Below the pieces are notes generated by a model that saw only the letters and a program-made list of their open reading frames with translations, did no database searches and had not been told where the DNA came from. Both the position numbers and the translations under genes were made by a program. Below, in pieces: positions 57,441 through 64,000 of a stretch of 64,000 bases of DNA (the first letter of the stretch is position 1; each line of letters begins with the position of its first letter). This stretch comes from Mucidula mucida (taxonomy: Eukaryota; Basidiomycota; Agaricomycetes; Agaricales; Physalacriaceae): positions 1 to 64,000 of the forward strand of contig JADNYV010000192.1 of the NCBI GenBank assembly GCA_015501055.1, read 5' to 3'.

Positions 57441-58371
57441 ATGTCCAACGAAGCACCCGAAGCCGCTCATCACACACCCGCTCATCACGCCAATGACGAA
57501 ACCAAAGGCCGATCCCTGGTCAACAAGCCTTATGACTATGACGGGGACAAGTCCAAGTACAAGAGCTGGTGGCGATCGATGTTTACATACATCCGTGACA
57601 AGAAGAACAACCTCACATCTGACTCCGAAAGGATCGATGTTGTTCTCTCCTACATCCGAGGAGATCACGTTGATGCATGGGTCCAGAACTACTCGGACCA
57701 GAACTTCGATGAGGAAGAAGAGGAATGGACAGTCTCTTGGACTGAGTTCAAAGAGAACTTGAAGGAGCGATTTGTGGACTCCAACCTCGCGCGAGATGCG
57801 CAAGATCAGATCGAACGGTTGCGCCAGGGGCAAGACACCGCTCAAGATTTCTTTCAGAAGTTCGAGGTCCTGCTTACTCAGGCGGAATACTCGAAGGATG
57901 ATGCATTTGTCGTGCGACTTCTCGAGACCAATGTCAACGAGAAGATCATCGACCAGATCTATGGCAGCCGAGATGGGTTGCCAAAGAAGTACAAGGATTG
58001 GAAGGCACAGATCATTCAGATCGATCAGCTATGGAGAAGGCGGGCGGCGAGCAAGAGGTCCGGCATGCAGGTCCGGCCCCAAGCTCCGCAGGCGGCTACA
58101 TCGAGAGTCAACCCTATGAATCCACCCCCGACGACCAATCACACGACGAGATGCCACCGGCGTTACCTATGGAGGAGCCGGCAGACCGATGGACATCGAC
58201 AACGCACGTCGAAGAGGACTTTGCTTCAGCTGTGGCGAACACGGCCATGTCAGCAGGTTCTGTCCTAAGAAGGGTCGACCACAGACGATTCGGGGTCTAT
58301 GGACCGAAATGAACGATGAGGAGAAGAAGAAGTTGGCTGAAGAGTTGGGTTTTGCGAAGCTCCCGCAGTAG
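57441..58371 (+). pseudogene. gag: gag of the inserted gypsy element
   Basis: Starts MSNEAPEAAHHTPAHHAN, with a capsid-like region open for about 200 codons (KSWWRSMFTYIRDKKNN, DAWVQNYSDQNFDEEEEEW, AQDFFQKFEVLLTQAEYSKD). The frame slips after QIIQIDQLWRRRAASKRSG, so the CCHC knuckle (CFSCGEHGHVSRFCPKKG, about 58219-58272) lies in the next frame. The knuckle frame closes at 58369-58371. It is better preserved than the gag of element 1 and was used to locate the indels there. Confidence 0.8.
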
Positions 58372-58576
58372 ACGCAGTCCTGCCGGAGCAGTCATCAAGG
58401 GAAGGGTCGTCAGATGCAGAATTTATTTACAGTACGGGTACTGAAACTTCTAAAATATCATCGACGACTTCACCAACAAAACCTGCGAAAGAAAGATTTG
58501 AGCCAAATACGCCCGAGTGGATTGCACAACGGCTAAGAGAGGATGATGTGCCGAGAGCAGTGGGAATTTTGAGAGC

Positions 58577-61181
58577 ATGGATGCCGGAGCGGAGAGAGAG
58601 AGAAGCGACGGAGGAGAAGGTGATGGCGATCAGAGCGTTGACAAAGGAAGCTGCGGTGGAAGTTGTGACGGAGTTGAAAAAGTCGAGGAAGTACATCCGG
58701 GGAACAAAGGGGCAGGACATGAAACTCCGAGTAACCATAGAGAGCGTACACACAGGCTCTGAATGGGAAACAAGTGCCCTTCTTGACAGTGGAGCAACGG
58801 GTTCTTGTGTCAATAAAGAATTCGTCAGAAGAACGGACTCCCGATCAAGGAGTTACCGGTCAAGCTCCCTGTCTACAATGCGGATGGAACCCTAAACGAG
58901 GGAGGAGCAATCAAAGGCTTTGTGGAGGTCCGGATGAAGATTGGTGATCACACAGAAAAGATTGAGTTGGCCGTCACCAATCTTGGCAAAACAAGCATCT
59001 TTTTGGGGCTAGATTGGTTACGATATCACAACCCCACGATCAACTGGACGGAATCCACGTTGTCTTTTGATCGATGCCCAGACCGTTGCGGTTATCTACC
59101 CAAGTATGACTCGCCAGAAGATGAGGAGAAGATGTAGAAGAGAAGCTGGAGAGGGAGAGCCGTTGTTTGGATGAACTGGGACAACTATCGCAAAAGCGGT
59201 GAAAAGCTGAGATCACAACAGCCTTCGTCTGCTGCTGCACCTACATTGAGGAATTTTCCGATGTATTTAGCAAGGCGGACTTTGACAAGTTACCGGAGCA
59301 AAGACCCTGGGATCACACGCTAGAACTCACGCCTGGTTCCAAACCAGTTGACTGCAAGGTCTATCCCCTTAGTCCATCCGAGCAGAAGGCATTAGACGAG
59401 TTCTTGGAGGAAAACATACGGACGGGACGTATACGGCCATCAATTTCCCCTATGGCATCATCCTTCTTCTTTGTCAAAAAGAAGGATGGAAGCCTTCGGC
59501 CAGTACAGGATTATCGGAAGTTAACGACATGACAATCAAGAACCGATACCCCTTGCCGTTGATTCAGGAGCTTATCGACAAGTTGAAGGGAGCAAAGGTT
59601 TTCACAAAGATGGATGTCCGATGGGGTTACAATAACATCCGGATCAAAGAAGGTGATGAGTGGAAAGCGGCATTTGAACAAACCGAGGCCTGTTCGAGCC
59701 CTCAGTCATGTTCTTCGGACTTACAAACTCGCCGGCAACGTTCCAATCGTTCATGAATCACATTCTGAAGGAGTTGATCAATGAAGGACATGTTATAGTT
59801 TACCTAGACGACATACTTATTTTTACGAACACATTGGAAGAACATAGGCATATTGTACGACAAGTACTAGAGATATTGCGAGTAAATAAGTTGTATTTAA
59901 AACCCGAGAAATGTAGTTTTGAGGCACATACTGTAGATTACTTGGGAGTTATTGTTGGAGGAGGAGAAGTGAAGATGGATCCGGCAAAAGTGGCCGTAGT
60001 GAAGGAATGGAGGAGCCGACGAAGAAGAAGGAAGTGCAGTCATTCCTGGGTTTCTGCAACTTCTACCGACGTTTCATCCGGGGATTTGCGGGGGTAGCGA
60101 AGCCATTGACATCGCTAACCGGGAAGGGCGAGTGGGTTTGGGGCATGGAGCAGCACGAGGCGTTTGAGGAGTTGAAACGGAGAATGACGGAAGAACCCGT
60201 TCTGATTGTACCACGTGACGACGGCAAGTTTCGAGTCGAGGCGGACTCCTCGAACTATGCGAACGGGGCGGTTCTTTCCCAGTTTGTTGACGGAAAATGG
60301 AGACCAGTAGCTTTCCGATCTCGCGCGCTGAACGAAGTGGAGCACAATTATGAGATCTACGACAAAGAGATGATGGCTATTATGGACTCGATCGACGACT
60401 GGCGGCAATATCTCCTAGGCGCTAAGGAGACAGTGGAGGTTTTTACCGATCATCAAAACCTTCAGTACTTCAGGAAACCTCAGAAGCTGAATCGGAGGCA
60501 GGCAAGATGGGTTACGGAGTTGGCGGAGTATGACATACAGATGATTCACAAGCCGGGCAAGACAATGGGAAAAGCTGATGCCTTGTCAAGGATGACAGGC
60601 CTTGAGAAGGGGGAAAAAGATAACGAAAACATTGTTTTACTAAAACCGGAGTTTTTTATATCACAAATTCAATTTTCTTTACATACAGTAGCTACACCGG
60701 AGGACAAATTACTTAAGAAAATCAAACAAAGAAAAGGAAACAAAGACAGATACGTACAAAAAGCATTAGAAAACAAAGAAAAATGGACTTATTATGTGGA
60801 AAAATTGTATTTACATACCAAAGGACAAGGAATTGCGGGGAAAAGTTATTGGAATGCATCATGATGCACAGCTTGCAGGGCATCCGGGACGGTACAAGAC
60901 TCTCGAGTTGATCACACACACCTATTGGTGGCCAGGAATCAGCCGAGACGTCCGTGAATACATGGAAGGGTGTCAAAAATGCCAGGTTACAAAGTCACAT
61001 CGCACAAAACCAGCTGCACCCCTCCATCCTATAGACGTACCAAGCGAACCATGGGAGAAAGTTGGGACGGACATGATCGGCGAGTTGCCGGAGTCGGGAG
61101 GATACAATGCGATCAGCACGTTTGTGGACCATTTCACAAAGCGGTTACGCATTATACCAACACACACCACCCTGACGTCAG
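58577..61181 (+). pseudogene. pol: protease-RT-RNase H-integrase N-terminus, cut at 61181
   Basis: LLDSGATGSCVNKEFV (retropepsin), [38 protein letters not shown] motifs including [20 protein letters not shown] and YLDDILIFTNTLEEHRH (about 59800-59850), RNase H (60007-60600: EADSSNYANGAVLSQF, TDHQNLQYF), the HHCC zinc domain and the first catalytic Asp of integrase (GTDMIGELPESGG). Small indels break the frame near 58827, 59135, 59515, 59690, 60008 and 60785. At 60784-60800 about 20 bases present in element 1 are missing. The pol sequence stops at ...CTGACGTCAG where LTR c begins. Confidence 0.85.
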
Positions 61182-61710
61182 TGTTAGCGACTGACTAAGC
61201 CACGAGACTCAACCAGGTACCACAGCAAGAACTAAGGAAGAAAATGTTCGCGTTCGTAAGACTAGGCTAGGCCAGGTGTATAAACGAGATCGGAACTAAA
61301 GTACAATGATACTACACTACTGCTTATATACTAGTAAGTCTGTGTTTGAAGCTCCTTGTCCATACGCGTTTCCACTAGGGATGCTCCACGCCCTTGACCC
61401 AGTGTTGTATGCTACTAGTCCGTGAAACCATTAAATACGAGTGGTGACTGCATGTAAGTAATAATACTGAAACGTCCATGTGTGCTACGAGTGTCGGCGG
61501 TGTGTATACAATAGGGAGTCCATGAGGTATCGGCATGTATGATGTCATCCATGTGTTGGGCGTGTGTCCAACATGAGTACGGCTTCGGTAATGAAAAGGG
61601 ATATGATCGGTGACGAAACAGATAATGAAACGGTCCGTTGGTTGATAAGACAAGGCTCCCGATAAGATATGATAAGATGTGAAAATGTGAAAATATGGCG
61701 ATTCATAACA
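61182..61710 (-). repeat. LTR c: 3' LTR of the inserted gypsy element
   Basis: 529 bp, inverted, starting TGTTAGCGACTG on the plus strand and ending CATAACA, preceded by GTCAG (61177-61181). It carries the same diagnostic variants as LTR b, pairing the two as LTRs of one element although they now face each other. Confidence 0.9.
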
Positions 61711-64000
61711 TCACCCCCTCCTTAAGGCGCAAGTTCCATTCTGCGCCAGAGTCGCTCCATGAGGGCTGCAGAGGGTAGTGTGACATCGAGGGGTTCGGTA
61801 TCGGGCGGTGGCATGGGTCGGAATAGATGTGATGGAAATTGCGACATGGGGACTTCAATGCGAGCAAGCGCGGGTGGCTTTGGCTTGTTCGGATATTGTT
61901 GGTGGAAATCGCTGATGGCTTCGTCGGCATTTTTGAGATTGCATGCCGGTTCCCATGTCTGCTTGTGTGTGCCATAACCCTTCCAGTGAACCTTGTATTG
62001 AAAACCCCCGCGGTACTTCCGGGAATTCACCACTTTCTCGACCTCCCATTCCGGTTCGGCTCCTTCCAGCACAGGTGGTGGACGCGTGTTTCGGGGTTGC
62101 GTCGGAAATTGCGGCTCGTGGTAAGGCGTCAGCAGGGCCTCATTGAACACGGGATGAATGCTTTTCCACGTGTGAGGAATCTGGAGCTTGTAAGAGCTCG
62201 TCCCGACTTTCTTGATCACTTTGAACGGCCCGAATCGTTTGTCATCGAGCTTCTTCATTGGTCGATCCGTGCTGAGATTCGTCCCTTCCAGCCATACTTT
62301 GTCGCCTTCCTTATACTCTACTGCCTCTGTTCGCTTCCTGTCATAAAACCGTTTCATGTCCTCTTTTGCCATCTTCAATGCTGACCCCACTTCATCCCAT
62401 GTCTTCCTCATGCCGTCGGCAAACTCCTGCGCAGTCTCATTTCTCGATGCCGTTTTCGGAGCGGTGCCTTTGTAGGGATGTCTGCCCATGTCTGTAAAGA
62501 ACGGAGTGACTTTGGTCGCCGAGTGAACTCAATCGTTGTAAACGAATTCAGCAGAGGGTAGCCATTCATGCCAGTCGTTCTGATGATAGTTGACAAATAA
62601 CCGTAAGAAATGTTCTATCTCTTGGTTCAACCGTTCCGTCTGCCCATTTGCCTGTGGATGATACGCCGTTGTAAAGTTTCCCTGTATGCCCAACAACCGG
62701 TACAATTCCTTCATGAAACGCGAGTGGTATTGTGGACCGCGATCATGTATCATCTGTTGTGGCATCCCATGTATGGGGAAAATGTGATCACGGTAAATGC
62801 GGGCCATGCCTTCTGACGTCAGAGTGGTGTGTGTCGGTATAATACGTAATCGCTTGGTGAAATGGTCCACAAACGTGCTGATCGCGTTGTATCCTCCTGA
62901 TTCCGGCAGCTCTCCAATCATGTCCGTCCCTACTATCTCCCATGGCTCGCTTGGCACATCAATAGGATGGAGGGGTGCAGCCGGCTTCGTGCGATGTGAC
63001 TTTGTAACCTGACATTTTTGACACCCTTCTACGTATTCACGGACGTCTCGGCTGATTCCTGGCCACCAATAGGTACATGTAATCAGCTCGAGGGTCTTGT
63101 ATCGTCCGGGATGCCCTGCAAGCTGTGCGTCGTGATGCATTCCGATAACTTTTCCCCGCAATTCCTTGTCCTTTGGTATGTAAATACGATCCTTCCATAT
63201 AATAAGTCCATTTTCCTTCTCTTCCCATCCTTTTTCTTTGTTTTCTAATGCTTTTTGTACGTATCTGTCTTTGTTTCCTTTTCTTTGTTTGATTTTGTTA
63301 AGTAATTCGTCCTCCGGTGTATCTACTGTATGTAAAGAGAATTGAATTTGTGAAATAAAAAACTCCGGCTTGAGCAAAACAACGTTTTCGTTATCTTTTT
63401 CCCCGCAATTCCTTGTCCTTTGGTATGTAAATACAATTTTTCCACATAATAAGTCCATTTTTCTTTGTTTTCTAATGCTTTTTGTACGTATCTGTCTTTG
63501 TTTCCTTTTCTTTGTTTGATTTTCTTAAGTAATTTGTCCTCCGGTGTAGCTACTGTATGTAAAGAAAATTGAATTTGTGATATAAAAAACTCCGGTTTTA
63601 GTAAAACAATGTTTTCGTTATCTTTTTCCCCCTTCTCAAGGCCTGTCATCCTTGACAAGGCATCAGCTTTTCCCATTGTCTTGCCCGGCTTGTGAATCAT
63701 CTGTATGTCATACTCCGCCAACTCCGTAACCCATCTTGCCTGCCTCCGATTCAGCTTCTGAGGTTTCCTGAAGTACTGAAGGTTTTGATGATCGGTAAAA
63801 ACCTCCACTGTCTCCTTAGCGCCTAGGAGATATTGCCGCCAGTCGTCGATCGAGTCCATAATAGCCATCATCTCTTTGTCGTAGATCTCATAATTGTGCT
63901 CCACTTCGTTCAGCGCGCGAGATCGGAAAGCTACTGGTCTCCATTTTCCGTCAACAAACTGGGAAAGAACCGCCCCGTTCGCATAGTTCGAGGAGTCCGC
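61711..64000 (-). pseudogene. pol: pol 3' part of the inserted gypsy element, running off the window
   Basis: From right to left on the minus strand: RNase H (YDKEMMAIMDSIDDWRQYLL), spacer, a duplicated spacer segment, HHCC zinc, the full integrase core with an intact HDRGPQYHS motif, GPY/F region and a chromodomain (EWEVEKVVNSRKYRGGFQYK, YGTHKQTWEPACNLKNADEA) ending in MELAP at 61722. One TGA (62529-62531) interrupts VYND-x-VH where element 1 has CGA, and the frame shifts at the duplication near 63400. Apart from these it is the best preserved integrase and chromodomain of the window. Confidence 0.85.
63154..63627 (-). repeat. chimeric duplication in the RNase H-integrase spacer
   Basis: Units 63154-63400 and 63401-63627 both start CCCCGCAATTCCTTGTCCTT and end in TTATCTTTTT. 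They are not equal. The first matches the element 1 variant (with the CCTTCTCTTCCCATCC segment); the second lacks that segment and matches 60615-60841. The joint lies in the short shared tract CTTTTTCCCC. Confidence 0.85.

Noticed and set aside
56313..61710. LTR b and LTR c as the ends of a single simple element
   Set aside because: They are in opposite orientation and the pol between them lacks its 3' half and polypurine tract; the inversion model fits better.
63154..63627. Recent simple tandem duplication
   Set aside because: The two units differ consistently and match two different family variants.
1..64000. CRISPR array, bacterial operons or other prokaryotic features
   Set aside because: Introns, LTR elements and eukaryotic tRNA structure make the sequence fungal; no spaced direct-repeat array was seen.

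Overview
The window looks like nuclear DNA of a mushroom-forming basidiomycete (Agaricomycetes). Reasons: short GT-AG introns of about 45-70 nt in almost every gene, a DUF6697-type protein, a family PL1 pectate lyase, a protein kinase A catalytic subunit, an intron-bearing tRNA-Gln, KDZ (Kyakuja-Dileera-Zisupton) transposases with a TET/JBP dioxygenase gene beside one of them, and chromodomain Ty3/gypsy LTR retrotransposons. No species is claimed.

Layout. 1-900: 3' end of an old, decayed gypsy element. 901-8392: gene-poor DNA with a broken secreted isochorismatase-like gene, a broken C2H2 zinc-finger copy, an intact C2H2 gene and the 3' half of a second one. 8393-14898: a 6.5 kb gypsy element with apparently identical 530 bp LTRs and the target duplication CGCTG; it splits the second zinc-finger gene, whose 5' half resumes at 14904-16078. 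18-34 kb: the chromosomal core, with tRNA-Gln, a one-helix membrane protein, a DUF6697 protein, a Zn-cluster-like protein, a PKA catalytic subunit, an APH-like kinase, a pectate lyase and two more C2H2 genes. About 34.3-54.7 kb: two nested KDZ DNA transposons. Inner element A (35331-45107) has ~455 bp terminal inverted repeats and an 8 bp target duplication. It sits inside an intron of a cargo gene of outer element B. B also carries a TET/JBP dioxygenase gene with intact reading frame, divergent from B's own decayed transposase. 54677-64000: gypsy elements of the same family, one inserted in another, whose order fits a homologous-recombination inversion.

How it fits together. The retroelements carry a 12-nt sequence just after the 5' LTR that is the exact complement of the predicted start of their own transcript, the arrangement of self-priming Tf1/sushi-type chromoviruses. 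Most nonsense changes where the original codon can be inferred in both KDZ transposases and in older gypsy copies are C-to-T type (mainly CGA to TGA, some CAG or CAA to stop), as expected from cytosine-methylation or RIP-like decay. The TET/JBP gene, whose family oxidises 5-methylcytosine, is the one long gene of element B without disruption. Five short C2H2 genes or pseudogenes share a phase-1 intron inside a zinc finger, which marks a local or lineage family expansion.

Exon boundaries were placed by eye from splice signals and reading frame. Totals divisible by three were confirmed for the C2H2 genes at 7076, 29318 and 32349, the Zn-cluster-like gene, the PKA gene, the APH-like gene, the pectate lyase, the small membrane protein and the TET/JBP gene. 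Family names rest on recognised motifs, not on database searches.
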